Below are positions 41,197 to 51,524 of a DNA stretch of 64,000 nt, one piece after another (position 1 is the stretch's first letter; the number at the start of each line of letters is the position of its first letter). The DNA is from Phaseolibacter flectens ATCC 12775. Its GTDB lineage: Bacteria; Pseudomonadota; Gammaproteobacteria; Enterobacterales; Enterobacteriaceae. The notes beneath the pieces were generated by a model that was given only the letters and a program-made list of their open reading frames with translations, was not told where the DNA came from and did no database searches. The position numbers and the translations under genes are program-made. The stretch covers positions 493,084 to 557,083 of the forward strand of contig NZ_JAEE01000001.1 of assembly GCF_000518745.1 (NCBI RefSeq), in the 5' to 3' direction.

Positions 41197-43899
41197 ATGA
41201 CCTTATTATCAACTTCTGATAAAAATATCAGTCGCAACCGTATTGTGCCTGAGCGTTGCCAGCGACCTATTGCCCAACATGTTGCCACTAGCTTACGTGA
41301 AACCTTGAACCTGCTTGATAGCGAACAGAATGGCTTGAGTAATGATCAAATTCTCGATCGTCAGCATAAATTTGGCCAAAATGAAGCGATCCAAAAGCGA
41401 TCTGCTTCTGCAATTAAATTATTACTGCAGGCAATTCATAATCCGTTTATCTATGTGCTGCTGGGTTTGATGCTAGCCAGTGTCGTATTAGACTATGTGA
41501 TCCCGCTAAGTCGGGGAGAAGAAACTGACCTAACAGGAATGATTATTATGGGACTGATGATTATACTCAGTACCAGCGTCCGTTTTATTCAGGAGTTCCG
41601 CACCAATAAAATAACAGAAAGCTTAGATGCCTTGATCAAAACCGAATGCCAAGTGATCCGAAAAGACAAACAAGGCAACTCATTTCTTAAAACCATTGCA
41701 CGTCAACAACTGGTGCCTGGCGATATTGTCAGGATAAGTACAGGTGATATTGTGCCAGCAGACCTACGTTTGTTGACCAGTACCGCCTTGCTGATTAATC
41801 AATCGGTATTAACCGGCGAGTCGACCCCGATTGAAAAAGCCGCCCGCCAGAATCGTGCCGATCAACTCACTGATCTCACAGAAAGTCAGCTTCTCACTCA
41901 ATCCTCAATTTGCCTAATGGGGACCTGTGTGACTGGCGGTGGCGCCTGTGGTGTCGTGGTCGCGACCGGCAATCGCACTTGGTTTGGATCCCTTGCCCAA
42001 ACCTTGTCAGACACCCCTGTCAAAACCGCCTTTGATCATGGTGTTAATAAAGTGAGCTGGCTGTTGATCCGCTTTATGCTCTGCATGGTTCCCTTAGTTT
42101 TCGTATTCAATGGACTAAGTAAAGGCGATTGGCTCAACTCGTTATTCTTTGCTCTGGCTGTTGCCGTTGGACTGACTCCTGAAATGTTACCAATGATTGT
42201 TACCACCAATCTGGCAAAAGGTGCGAGGACAATGGCTGCAAAAAAAGTGGTGGTACGCCGTCTCAGTTCGATACAAAATCTTGGTGCAATGGATGTACTT
42301 TGTACCGATAAGACCGGTACACTGACTGAAGACCAGACAATGATGCAGCACGCCTTAGATTTCAGTGATAATGAGTGCCCCTATATCTCCCGCCTTGCTT
42401 GGCTCAATAGTGCCATGCAAACAGGATTTAATAGCCCCATGGATCAGGCTATCATTGCTTACGCGAAAAAAAAGGGACAGGAAGATCTCAAATCACAATA
42501 CCGTAAAATCGCTGAACTGCCTTTTGATTTTACGCGTCGTTGTCTGTCAGTTGCGGTAAGTCATCAAGGTAATAGCCTGTTAATTACCAAAGGGGCTCCC
42601 CAAGAAATGTTAGCTCGGTGTAGTCATGTCAATTGGCAGGAGGAAATCCAACCATTAACCCCTTCACTGCGTGAACAGATCCGTCGCCGTATTGCTGACT
42701 CTCATCGTCAAGGGTCGCGGATTTTATTAATTGCTCAGAGAAACTTGTCAGAGGATGATCAAGTGCAACCTGATCATTTGGATCCGGAGTTAGAGAATAA
42801 TCTCATCCTACAAGGCATGTTACTCTTTAGTGACCCCATCAAGGATTGCGCCAAGGATGCACTGTTTGCTCTCAAAGATCATGGTATTCAGGTTAAAGTA
42901 CTGACTGGTGACAGTGCCGAAATCGCAGATAAAGTTTGCCGTGATCTGGGATTCAGCGCTGAACAACCGCTATTAGGATCACAAATTGAGCGAATGGATG
43001 ATGATACACTGAAAGCGTACTTGTTAAAGCAAAATGTCTTTGCTCGACTCACACCTCATGATAAATACCGGATCGTGACGCTGCTACAACAGCAAGGTCA
43101 TGTTACGGGCTTTTTAGGCGATGGCGTCAATGATGCGGCGGCTTTACAGGCTGCGGATATTGGAATTTCTGTGGATAATGCAACGGATGTCGCACGTCAT
43201 GCTGCTGACATGATTTTATTAGAGAAAAATCTGCATGTGGTGGTGGAAGGCGTACGCCAAGGGAGGCATATTTTTGCTAACATTATCAAATATTTGAATA
43301 TCACTGCCAGCTCTAACTTTGGCAATGTTTTCTCGGTGATGGTAGCAAGTCTATTTATCCCTTTTATCCCCATGTTAGCGATCCAGTTACTGATCCTGAA
43401 TCTGATTTATGATATTTCACAAATGGCTTTGCCTTGGGATAATGTTGATGAGGAACAGATCCGTAAACCAGGTCAATGGGATGCATCAGGGATCGGTAAA
43501 GTGATGCTTATCATCGGTCCGGTCTCCTCGCTTTTTGATATTATGACGTTTGCCGTGATGTGGCATGTGTTTTCAGCCAATAGTGAAGCGACCCAAACCT
43601 TGTTCCATACGGGGTGGTTTGTCGAATCGTTACTGTCACAAACCTTAATTGTCCATTTACTGAGAACAGCGAAAATTCCTTTTATCCAGAGCATTGCAGC
43701 TTGGCCATTAACGATCAGTACGTTACTGGTCGTGATAACAGGTATCACTCTACCGTTCACCTCATTTGCAAACGATTTAGGTCTACAACCCTTACCCTTT
43801 AGTTATTTTATCTGGCTGCTTGCAATTCTTGGGGGTTACTGTGTGTTAAGCCAGAAAGTCAAAAATTTCTATTGCAAACGTTATGGTCGCTGGTTCTAA
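41197..43899 (+). CDS. mgtA: Magnesium-transporting P-type ATPase (MgtA type)
   Basis: A P3B-type ATPase importing Mg2+ across the inner membrane, 900 residues (E. coli MgtA 898). The phosphorylation site is in CTDKTGTLTED; the actuator TGES is in VLTGESTPIEKA, and the hinge GDGVNDAAAL is intact. About ten transmembrane helices, with the conserved SSNFGNVFSVMVAS in the C-terminal half. It lies between acnB and lpd, where E. coli has yacH. A perfect PhoP box and long leader upstream support an MgtA role. MgtB is an alternative, but no mgtC is adjacent. Confidence 0.93.
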   Translation: MTLLSTSDKNISRNRIVPERCQRPIAQHVATSLRETLNLLDSEQNGLSNDQILDRQHKFGQNEAIQKRSASAIKLLLQAIHNPFIYVLLGLMLASVVLDYVIPLSRGEETDLTGMIIMGLMIILSTSVRFIQEFRTNKITESLDALIKTECQVIRKDKQGNSFLKTIARQQLVPGDIVRISTGDIVPADLRLLTSTALLINQSVLTGESTPIEKAARQNRADQLTDLTESQLLTQSSICLMGTCVTGGGACGVVVATGNRTWFGSLAQTLSDTPVKTAFDHGVNKVSWLLIRFMLCMVPLVFVFNGLSKGDWLNSLFFALAVAVGLTPEMLPMIVTTNLAKGARTMAAKKVVVRRLSSIQNLGAMDVLCTDKTGTLTEDQTMMQHALDFSDNECPYISRLAWLNSAMQTGFNSPMDQAIIAYAKKKGQEDLKSQYRKIAELPFDFTRRCLSVAVSHQGNSLLITKGAPQEMLARCSHVNWQEEIQPLTPSLREQIRRRIADSHRQGSRILLIAQRNLSEDDQVQPDHLDPELENNLILQGMLLFSDPIKDCAKDALFALKDHGIQVKVLTGDSAEIADKVCRDLGFSAEQPLLGSQIERMDDDTLKAYLLKQNVFARLTPHDKYRIVTLLQQQGHVTGFLGDGVNDAAALQAADIGISVDNATDVARHAADMILLEKNLHVVVEGVRQGRHIFANIIKYLNITASSNFGNVFSVMVASLFIPFIPMLAIQLLILNLIYDISQMALPWDNVDEEQIRKPGQWDASGIGKVMLIIGPVSSLFDIMTFAVMWHVFSANSEATQTLFHTGWFVESLLSQTLIVHLLRTAKIPFIQSIAAWPLTISTLLVVITGITLPFTSFANDLGLQPLPFSYFIWLLAILGGYCVLSQKVKNFYCKRYGRWF

Positions 43900-43918
43900 T
43901 CCTGCGCTTTCAGGCAAT

Positions 43919-43944
43919 AAAAAAGGCGCTTTCGGGCGCCTTTT
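43919..43944. terminator. Bidirectional terminator between mgtA and lpd
   Basis: AAAAGGCGC (43921-43929) pairs with GCGCCTTTT (43936-43944) over TTTCGG. A-run before and T-run after serve both convergent genes. Confidence 0.85.
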
Positions 43945-43961
43945 ACCATCGATAGCGACAA

Positions 43962-45386
43962 TCAGTTTTTACGCGCTTTCGCATTAGGCAAATCTGTGAT
44001 ACTTCCTTCAAAGACCTCTGCTGCCAACCCAATGGATTCGTGTAAAGTTGGATGGGCATGGATAGTTAATGCAATGTCCTCCGCATCACAGCCCATTTCA
44101 ATTGCCAGTCCAATCTCACCCAATAATTCACCACCATTGGTGCCGACAATCGCACCACCAATGACTTTATTGGAGTTTTTATCAAAGATGAGTTTAGTCA
44201 TCCCATCAGCACAGTCAGAAGCAATCGCACGTCCAGACGCGGCCCAAGGGAAGGTCGCCACTTCATAACTGATGCCTTGCGCTTTGGCTTCTTTCTCAGT
44301 CAAGCCAACCCAAGCAACTTCAGGTTCAGTATAGGCAATAGATGGGATCACTTTAGGATCAAAATAGTGTTTTTTACCGGCAATCACTTCAGCAGCAACA
44401 TGGCCTTCATGTACCCCTTTATGCGCTAACATGGGCTGACCAACGATATCACCAATCGCATAAATATGACTAATATTGGTGCGCATTTGCTTGTCTACAT
44501 TGATAAACCCACGCTCGTCGACGTTAACGCCAGCTTTCTCAGCATCGAGATTTTTACCATTCGGTACACGGCCAATCGCAACGAGGACAGCATCGTAGCG
44601 CTGCGGTTCCGCAGGCGCATTTTTGCCTTCCATCGACACATAGATCCCATCCTGACGGGCTTCAACAGCAGTGACTTTAGTTTCCAGCATAAAATTGAAT
44701 TTTTTGCTGTTGCGTTTGGTATAGACTTTAACCACATCTTTATCCGCCGCCGGGATAACTTGGTCAAACATCTCGACCACATCAATCGAGGAACCGAGTG
44801 AATGATAGACGGTACCCATTTCCAGTCCGATGATCCCACCGCCCATCACTAGCATACGCTCAGGGACAGAGGTTAATTTCAATGCATCGGTCGAATCCCA
44901 AATACGAGGATCTTCATGAGGGATAAATGGCAATGTAACAGGACGAGAGCCAGCCGCGATAATGGCATGTTCAAAGTTGAGGGTGGTGGACACACCCTCG
45001 GCCTCAACCACCATGCTATTCGCCCCAGTAAAGCGAGCATGGCCATTCACCACCTTCACCTTACGTCCTTTTGCCATGCCAGCCAATCCCCCCGTCAGCT
45101 GCCCGATCACTTTGTCTTTCCACGTTCTGACCTTATCCAGATCCGTTTGTGGCTGCCCAAAAGTAATACCATGTGCTTCCATTGCTTTCGCTTCTTCAAT
45201 CACTTTAGCAACATGTAATAAGGCTTTTGAAGGGATACAGCCGACATTAAGACAAACACCGCCTAGTGTGCTGTAACGCTCAACTATCACAGTTTCCAGT
45301 CCTAAATCGGCGCAGCGGAAAGCAGCAGAATATCCTGCAGGACCAGCCCCAAGCACAACTACCTGGGTTTTAATCTCTGTACTCAT
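43962..45386 (-). CDS. lpd: Dihydrolipoamide dehydrogenase (E3)
   Basis: FAD enzyme reoxidising lipoyl groups of pyruvate and 2-oxoglutarate dehydrogenases. It is 474 residues, the same as E. coli. FAD-binding GAGPAGYSAA, the redox disulphide in GGVCLNVGCIPSK, the NAD-binding GGGIIGLEMG and the C-terminal HAHPTLHE with catalytic His are present. It is the last gene of pdhR-aceE-aceF-lpd, 255 bases after aceF, and probably also has its own promoter as in E. coli. Confidence 0.97.
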   Translation of the reverse strand: MSTEIKTQVVVLGAGPAGYSAAFRCADLGLETVIVERYSTLGGVCLNVGCIPSKALLHVAKVIEEAKAMEAHGITFGQPQTDLDKVRTWKDKVIGQLTGGLAGMAKGRKVKVVNGHARFTGANSMVVEAEGVSTTLNFEHAIIAAGSRPVTLPFIPHEDPRIWDSTDALKLTSVPERMLVMGGGIIGLEMGTVYHSLGSSIDVVEMFDQVIPAADKDVVKVYTKRNSKKFNFMLETKVTAVEARQDGIYVSMEGKNAPAEPQRYDAVLVAIGRVPNGKNLDAEKAGVNVDERGFINVDKQMRTNISHIYAIGDIVGQPMLAHKGVHEGHVAAEVIAGKKHYFDPKVIPSIAYTEPEVAWVGLTEKEAKAQGISYEVATFPWAASGRAIASDCADGMTKLIFDKNSNKVIGGAIVGTNGGELLGEIGLAIEMGCDAEDIALTIHAHPTLHESIGLAAEVFEGSITDLPNAKARKN

Positions 45387-45610
45387 CTATAACCTCTTCG
45401 TTGTCTGTCTGGTGACCTGACGTGCAAAATGCTTTCAATACTCCCTTTCTGCTGAAAGGTATTGGCCGTCGAGTTTACATAATTGTTACAAATCTGCCAA
45501 CCCGCTTGCTTTTGCGATGAGATCCCTGTCATTGAATAATCCGCCAACAAACACCAAAAATCCTTGATGGAAATCACAGAACAGAGCTGCTCACATCAGC
45601 CACATAAGTA

Positions 45611-45637
45611 ATCAGGGTCGGCGATACCGACCCTGAT
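45611..45637 (-). terminator. Strong hairpin between aceF and lpd
   Basis: An 11-base perfect stem ATCAGGGTCGG (45611-45621) with CCGACCCTGAT (45627-45637), loop CGATA, lies just past the aceF stop. It lacks a U-tract. It may reduce read-through or stabilise aceEF mRNA. Confidence 0.6.
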
Positions 45638-45641
45638 GTAG

Positions 45642-47522
45642 TTACATTACCAAGCGACGAATATCGCCCAGAACCTGACCTATATAGGTAATAAACCGTG
45701 CCCCATCTGCGCCATCAATCACCCGGTGATCAAAAGAGAGAGAGAGTGGCAACATCAGGCGAGGTGCAAATTCTTTACCATTCCAAACAGGTTTCATCGA
45801 CGATTTAGATACGCCAAGGATCGCCACATCCGGTGCATTAACAATGGGTGTAAATGCTGTTGTGCCTAATCCCCCCAAACTTGAGATGGTAAAACAGCTC
45901 CCCTGCATATCACCGGATGTCAATTTACCAGAGCGCGCCTTTTTGGAGATTTCCATCAATTCACGGGATAATTCAATGATGCCTTTTTTATTAACATCAC
46001 GGAATACAGGCACAACCAAACCATTCGGTGTATCAACGGCCACACCAATATGAATATATTTTTTCAGAATCAGACGCTGAGCGTCTTCGGTTAGGGAACT
46101 GTTAAAGCGTGGATACGCTTCCAGCGCTTTAGCCACCGCCTTCATAATAAATACCACAGGCGTGATTTTTACATCCAGTTTGCTTTTCTCAGCTTCAACG
46201 TTCTGTTGTTTGCGGAAAGCTTCCAGATCCGTAATGTCTGATTCATCAAAGTGTGTGACATGAGGGATCATGGCCCAGTTACGGCTAAGATTCGCACCTG
46301 AGATTTTCTGGATCCGCCCCAATTCCACTTCTTCAATTTCACCAAACTTACTGAAATCGACTTTAGGCCAAGGCAACATTCCCGGCAAGGTTCCACTCGT
46401 TGTGGGCGCAGCACTTGCCCGTTTTATCGCCTCTTTCACGTAGCTCTGCACATCTTCTCGGACAATGCGCCCTTTACGTCCAGTACCACGAACATTGGCC
46501 AAATTAACACCAAACTCACGGGCTAAACGGCGGATCACTGGCGTTGCATGAACATAAGCACTGTTTTCAGTGAATGGCTGTTCGGGTTGTTGCTTCGCTG
46601 ACGAGGCAGGAGATGATACTGCCGGCTGTGCCGCGCTAGACGAAGCAGGAGCCGTGCTTGCGTCAGCTTTCGCTGCCGTAGGTTGGCTGTTTGCCACTGC
46701 GGTTTCAAACACCATCATCAGAGAGCCAGTACTGACTTTATCACCCGTATTAAGACTGATGGCTTTCACCGTCCCCGCAAACGGTGCAGGCACTTCCATT
46801 GACGCTTTATCACCTTCCACAGTAATCAGTGATTGTTCAGCGGTCACCTTATCACCCACTTTAACCAGAATTTCCGTCACTTCAACTTCATCACCACCAA
46901 TATCGGGCACATGCACTTGCTGCTCAGTGCTGGCACTCTGACTAGCTACCGTCGTCGGTGCGGTTGATTCGACAGGAGTCACTGCAACTGCCTCGCTAAG
47001 AGTGAACTCCATCACAGGACTGCCTGTTTTTACCTTATCCCCCGTATTGATCGTGATCGCGCTGACCGTGCCAGCAAAAGGCGCAGGGACTTCCATTGAG
47101 GCTTTATCGCCTTCCACCGTTAATAGGGATTGCTCCGCAGCGACCACGTCACCGACTTTGACCAAGATCTCGGTAACTTCAACTTCATCACCACCAATAT
47201 CAGGCACATTAACTACCTGAGTACGGGTCGTCTCCTTGGTGGCGGGGGATGAACTGACGGCTGCCGTTTGCGGCGCAACCGCCGCATTTTCTGCCGTTTC
47301 AAACAACATAATCAGCGACCCCGTGGTGACTTTATCACCCGTTGCGATTTTCAGCGCTTTGACGACACCAGCTTGGGGAGAAGGCACTTCCATTGACGCT
47401 TTATCACCTTCAACGGTTAACAGTGACTGTTCAGCCTCTACCTTATCACCCACATTGACCAGAATTTCTATGACTTCAACTTCATCAGAACCAATGTCAG
47501 GGACTTTGATCTCAATAGACAT
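45642..47522 (-). CDS. aceF: Dihydrolipoamide acetyltransferase (E2) with three lipoyl domains
   Basis: Core of the pyruvate dehydrogenase complex, 626 residues. Three tandem lipoyl domains carry the lipoyl-lysine motif [10 protein letters not shown] at K41, K140 and K239, separated by Ala/Thr/Ser linkers. Then come the peripheral subunit-binding domain ([25 protein letters not shown]) and the acetyltransferase domain with [15 protein letters not shown]. The three lipoyl repeats are very alike at DNA level. It follows aceE by 12 bases. Confidence 0.97.
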   Translation of the reverse strand: MSIEIKVPDIGSDEVEVIEILVNVGDKVEAEQSLLTVEGDKASMEVPSPQAGVVKALKIATGDKVTTGSLIMLFETAENAAVAPQTAAVSSSPATKETTRTQVVNVPDIGGDEVEVTEILVKVGDVVAAEQSLLTVEGDKASMEVPAPFAGTVSAITINTGDKVKTGSPVMEFTLSEAVAVTPVESTAPTTVASQSASTEQQVHVPDIGGDEVEVTEILVKVGDKVTAEQSLITVEGDKASMEVPAPFAGTVKAISLNTGDKVSTGSLMMVFETAVANSQPTAAKADASTAPASSSAAQPAVSSPASSAKQQPEQPFTENSAYVHATPVIRRLAREFGVNLANVRGTGRKGRIVREDVQSYVKEAIKRASAAPTTSGTLPGMLPWPKVDFSKFGEIEEVELGRIQKISGANLSRNWAMIPHVTHFDESDITDLEAFRKQQNVEAEKSKLDVKITPVVFIMKAVAKALEAYPRFNSSLTEDAQRLILKKYIHIGVAVDTPNGLVVPVFRDVNKKGIIELSRELMEISKKARSGKLTSGDMQGSCFTISSLGGLGTTAFTPIVNAPDVAILGVSKSSMKPVWNGKEFAPRLMLPLSLSFDHRVIDGADGARFITYIGQVLGDIRRLVM

Positions 47523-47534
47523 TTTTGTTACCTC

Positions 47535-50198
47535 TTAGGCGTGACGCGGATTGACTTTATCCGCATCAATACCAAATTTACTGATAGCATCAACCACAAC
47601 TTGCTTATCGATTTCACCGCGTTTAGCAAGTTCACCTAACGCCGCGATCACCACATAGGAGGCATCAACTTCGAAGTGATGGCGAAGATTTTCACGGCTG
47701 TCAGAACGGCCATAACCATCAGTACCCAAGACACGGTAATCTGAGGCAGGAATATAGTTACGTACCTGTTCTGCGAACAGTTTCATGTAATCCGTCGCCG
47801 CCACAGCAGGTGCATCACTCATGACTTGAGCAATATAAGGCACTTTAGGGGCGTCTGCCGGATGTAACATGTTGTAGCGTTCACAATCCTGTCCATCACG
47901 AGCAAGCTCGGTAAAGGACGTCACACTGTATACATCACTGCCAACCCCATAGTCATTGGCCAGAATCTTCGCCGCTTCACGAACATGGCGTAAAATTGCT
48001 CCCGATCCCAGTAACTGCACCTTTCCTTTATTTCCAGAGAGGGTGTCAAGTTTGTAGATCCCTTTACGGATCCCGTCTTCTGCACCTTCTGGCATGGCAG
48101 GCATCGGGTAGTTTTCGTTCAGTGTCGTAATGTAATAGTAGACATTCTCTTGTGCCTCACCATACATCCGTTCTAAACCATCATGCATAATTACGGCCAC
48201 TTCATAAGCATAAGCGGGATCGTAAGAAATACAATTAGGGATCGTCAGAGACTGGATATGGCTATGCCCATCTTCATGCTGCAAACCTTCACCATTAAGG
48301 GTGGTTCTGCCGGAGGTACCACCAATGAGGAATCCCCGTGCCTGCTGATCACCCGCAGCCCAGCAAAGGTCACCAATGCGCTGGAAGCCAAACATAGAGT
48401 AATAGATATAAAACGGGATCATCGGCAAGTTATTGGTGCTGTATGATGTCGCAGCCGCCAACCATGAAGCGCCTGCCCCTAACTCATTGATCCCTTCCTG
48501 CAGAATTTGACCTTTTTCGTCTTCTTTGTAGTAAGCGACTTGTTCACGATCCTGTGGCGTATATTGCTGACCATTCGGACTGTAAATACCGATCTGACGG
48601 AATAAGCCTTCCATGCCGAAGGTCCGCGCTTCATCAGCCAAGATAGGCACTAAACGCTCTTTGATCGATTTATTTTTTAACATCACGTTCAAGGCACGAA
48701 CAAAGGCGATGGTGGTCGAAATCTCTTTACTCTGCTCTTCCAATAGAGGCTGGAATTCAGATAAGGCAGGGAGCTCAAGCTTTTCAGTGAACTTCGCCTG
48801 ACGACTCGGTAAATACCCCCCTAATTTTTCACGCTGTGCATGCAGGTATTTGTGTTCTTCCGAACCTTCAGGGAAGGTCACGTAAGGCAAGTCAGCCAGT
48901 TTTTCATCACTGACAGGCACATTGAAGCGATCACGAATATAACGAACGCCTTCAACATTCATTTTTTTGACCTGATGCGCAATGTTTTTGCCTTCAGCCG
49001 TTTCGCCCATGCCATACCCTTTTACCGTGTGGGCAAGAATCACAACCGGTTTATCCTTAGTCTGTTGGGCTTTTTTCAGTGCAGCATAGATTTTCTTAGG
49101 ATCATGGCCACCACGATTAAGTGCCCAGATTTGTTCATCCGTCATATCCTTCACTAATTCAGCAGTCTCTGGGTATTTGCCAAAGAAATGCTCACGCACA
49201 TACGCACCATCGCGGGATTTGAATGTTTGATAATCGCCATCAACGGTTTCATTCATCAGTTGGATGAGCTTCCCTGAGGTGTCTTTACGCAGCAGCTCAT
49301 CCCAACGACTGCCCCAGATAACCTTGATCACCTCCCAACCGGCACCACCAAAAACACCTTCTAACTCGTTGATAATTTTACCATTTCCAGTAACCGGGCC
49401 ATCAAGGCGTTGTAAGTTACAGTTAATGATAAAAACAAGATTATCTAGCTTCTCACGGGTCGCGATAGTGATAGCACCTTTAGATTCTGGCTCATCCATT
49501 TCACCATCACCTAGAAACGCATAAACCGTCTGGGCTTCAGTATTTTTCAAACCGCGATGTTGTAGATATTTAAGGAATTTAGCCTGATAGATCGCAGATA
49601 AGGGACCAAGGCCCATCGACACTGTCGGGAATTGCCAGAAATCCGGCATCAACTTAGGGTGCGGGTAGGAAGAAAGTCCGTTGCCATGTACTTCCTGACG
49701 GAAGTTGTTCATTTGATCTTCACTCAAACGACCTTCTAGGAAAGCACGTGAGTAAACGCCAGGAGAAATATGTCCTTGGAAGTAGACTAAATCACCGCCA
49801 TCCTGACTGGTACGGGCACGGAAGAAATGGTTAAAACACACTTCGTAGATTGTGGCAGAAGACTGGAAGGATGCCATATGGCCACCCAGTTCAAGATCTT
49901 TTTTCGACGCTCGCAATACCGCCATAATCGCGTTCCAGCGCACGGCAGAACGAATACGACGTTCAAGAGAGGTATTACCAGGGTATTCCGGCTCATCTTC
50001 AGTCGCAATGGAGTTGATATAGTCCTTGATAGTAGAACCAGACGCAACTTTAACACCACCCTGACGTGCTGCATTCAGCACTTGGTCGATGAGATACTGG
50101 GCACGCTCAACACCTTCTTCACGGATCACCGATTCAATTGACTGTAACCAGTCACGTGTTTCAATCGGATCCACGTCATTATGTAAACGTTCTGACAT
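47535..50198 (-). CDS. aceE: Pyruvate dehydrogenase E1 component
   Basis: Thiamine-diphosphate E1 that decarboxylates pyruvate and acetylates E2 lipoyl groups. It is 887 residues, the same as E. coli, from ATG 50198 (SERLHNDVDPIETRDW) behind AAGGAATA. The ThDP motif runs from GDGEMDEPES to the downstream NCNLQ. Conserved throughout (HGNGLSSYPHPKLMP, GFQRIGDLCWAAGDQQARGF). Second gene of the operon after pdhR. Confidence 0.97.
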   Translation of the reverse strand: MSERLHNDVDPIETRDWLQSIESVIREEGVERAQYLIDQVLNAARQGGVKVASGSTIKDYINSIATEDEPEYPGNTSLERRIRSAVRWNAIMAVLRASKKDLELGGHMASFQSSATIYEVCFNHFFRARTSQDGGDLVYFQGHISPGVYSRAFLEGRLSEDQMNNFRQEVHGNGLSSYPHPKLMPDFWQFPTVSMGLGPLSAIYQAKFLKYLQHRGLKNTEAQTVYAFLGDGEMDEPESKGAITIATREKLDNLVFIINCNLQRLDGPVTGNGKIINELEGVFGGAGWEVIKVIWGSRWDELLRKDTSGKLIQLMNETVDGDYQTFKSRDGAYVREHFFGKYPETAELVKDMTDEQIWALNRGGHDPKKIYAALKKAQQTKDKPVVILAHTVKGYGMGETAEGKNIAHQVKKMNVEGVRYIRDRFNVPVSDEKLADLPYVTFPEGSEEHKYLHAQREKLGGYLPSRQAKFTEKLELPALSEFQPLLEEQSKEISTTIAFVRALNVMLKNKSIKERLVPILADEARTFGMEGLFRQIGIYSPNGQQYTPQDREQVAYYKEDEKGQILQEGINELGAGASWLAAATSYSTNNLPMIPFYIYYSMFGFQRIGDLCWAAGDQQARGFLIGGTSGRTTLNGEGLQHEDGHSHIQSLTIPNCISYDPAYAYEVAVIMHDGLERMYGEAQENVYYYITTLNENYPMPAMPEGAEDGIRKGIYKLDTLSGNKGKVQLLGSGAILRHVREAAKILANDYGVGSDVYSVTSFTELARDGQDCERYNMLHPADAPKVPYIAQVMSDAPAVAATDYMKLFAEQVRNYIPASDYRVLGTDGYGRSDSRENLRHHFEVDASYVVIAALGELAKRGEIDKQVVVDAISKFGIDADKVNPRHA

Positions 50199-50317
50199 GG
50201 GAGTATTCCTTATCATATGTGTTTTAATACAATTAATATCACAACAATGGTACCTGTATTGTTGCCAATAGTGTTAACTTTATTGCAACAAACATCGTCC
50301 AACCTTATTATCACAGC

Positions 50318-51085
50318 CTACAACTCACGGTGTTGTTGCAGCCGACGCAAAGAACGCTCACGTCTTGTTTCTTCACGATGACGATCTAATAGAATCTCTT
50401 CCAGAAAAGCCAAATGGCTGTGTGAGGCTTCCCGTGCTTTTTCTGGTTCTCTTGCCATAATGGCGGCAAATACACGCGCCCGATGGCGGCTCACTTGAAC
50501 CAACATATCGCGGCGGGTATATAATAATTCAAAATTTTCTCGCACATTTTTCGCCAATATTGGTTCAATCGCTCTCAGCAAATGCAGCAAGACAACATTA
50601 TGGGCGGCTTCTGTTACTGCAATTTGGTAATTGATAACCGCAGCTGCTTCAGCATCCCGATCGCCGCTGGCCTGGGCCTGCTCAATCAGAATATGATATT
50701 GCCCAATACGTTCCAGATCCGTATCGGTTCCTCTCAATGCCGCATAGTAAGCAGCGACGCCTTCTAAAGCATGTCGAGTTTCAAGCAGATCAAAACGCGA
50801 CTCCCCATGGGCTGAAAGGATCTCTAGCATAGGGTCTCGCACCGCTTGCCATAACTCTTGTCGTACAAAGGTGCCACCACCATGGCGTCGTAGCAATAAA
50901 CCTCTGGACTCAAGACGCATCACCGCTTCCCGGACCGAAGGTCGAGATACGCCAAATTTTTCTGCGAGCTCACGCTCCGGAAGCAGTTTTTCTCCCGGTC
51001 GCAACGTCCCTTCCATAATCAAAGACTCAAGTTGGTTTTCGATAATATCAGAGAGCTTAGGTTGCCGTATTTTACTAAAAGCCAT
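50318..51085 (-). CDS. pdhR: GntR-family pyruvate-sensing repressor PdhR
   Basis: Represses the pdh operon until pyruvate accumulates. It is 255 residues (E. coli 254). The N-terminal winged helix has [26 protein letters not shown]; the C-terminal FCD all-helical sensor domain follows. It is autoregulated: a perfect operator lies 48 bases upstream of the start. Divergent from aroP. Confidence 0.96.
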   Translation of the reverse strand: MAFSKIRQPKLSDIIENQLESLIMEGTLRPGEKLLPERELAEKFGVSRPSVREAVMRLESRGLLLRRHGGGTFVRQELWQAVRDPMLEILSAHGESRFDLLETRHALEGVAAYYAALRGTDTDLERIGQYHILIEQAQASGDRDAEAAAVINYQIAVTEAAHNVVLLHLLRAIEPILAKNVRENFELLYTRRDMLVQVSRHRARVFAAIMAREPEKAREASHSHLAFLEEILLDRHREETRRERSLRRLQQHREL

Positions 51086-51132
51086 ATCAATTAAGCTTCT
51101 TACTGATGTACAGCCAGTAGACTGAAAACGTC

Positions 51133-51149
51133 AATTGGTCATACCAATT
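51133..51149 (-). promoter_or_regulatory. PdhR operator
   Basis: AATTGGT-CAT-ACCAATT is a perfect palindrome exactly matching the PdhR consensus AATTGGTnnnACCAATT. Its position 48 bases upstream of the pdhR start implies autoregulation of pdhR-aceE-aceF-lpd. Confidence 0.92.
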
Positions 51150-51437
51150 TTCAAAAAATTTCCTTAAACTACCAAATCGCTGTACCGATGTCTACCACCC
51201 ACTGACACAGCCACGAGCCCCTGTTCCCACAGAGACATCCTTCCCTGCTGACAAAATCTGTATCCACCGCGCCTGACCCCACGAGTACGCCATCGGGGCC
51301 ACACTCGCAATGGGCTAACCGTCACTAGGCAATGTTACACTGACCAGTGATCCATGACACGGCACTCACGCTCTGGTTATTGAGTATTTTTCATCGTCAA
51401 TGAAAAAGCTTTAATATTTATTTTCTGCCACCGCTCC

Positions 51438-51478
51438 TGTAAAATAAAGCCTACATTAAATGTAAAAATAACCTTACA
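51438..51478 (+). promoter_or_regulatory. Two TyrR-box-like sites upstream of aroP
   Basis: The TyrR consensus is TGTAAA-N6-TTTACA. Site 2 (51461-51478) is TGTAAA-N6-CTTACA with one mismatch; site 1 (51438-51455) is TGTAAA-N6-CCTACA with two. They start 23 bases apart and end about 47 bases before the ATG. E. coli aroP is repressed by TyrR through two adjacent boxes, so the same control is likely. Confidence 0.75.
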
Positions 51479-51524
51479 CTTGTCCCCCCCCTATTGCTGC
51501 AGAATTTGAATCAGGAAGGATAGT

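Larger units (their letters stand above)
51086..51524. other. Divergent regulatory region between pdhR and aroP
   Basis: About 440 bases without a gene. It contains the PdhR operator near pdhR and two TyrR-box-like sites near aroP. The middle part (51180-51400) shows nothing recognisable. Confidence 0.6.

Noticed and set aside
44466-44801. Plus-strand frame of 111 codons inside lpd
   Set aside because: Antisense shadow of a highly conserved gene.
45383-45577. Minus-strand frame of 64 codons upstream of lpd
   Set aside because: Overlaps the lpd start, has no family match, and lies in the lpd promoter region.
45642-47522. Repeated segments as a CRISPR or mobile repeat
   Set aside because: They are in-frame lipoyl domain repeats of AceF.
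46570-47538. Long plus-strand frames opposite aceF
   Set aside because: Shadows of the repetitive lipoyl domains; low-complexity translation.
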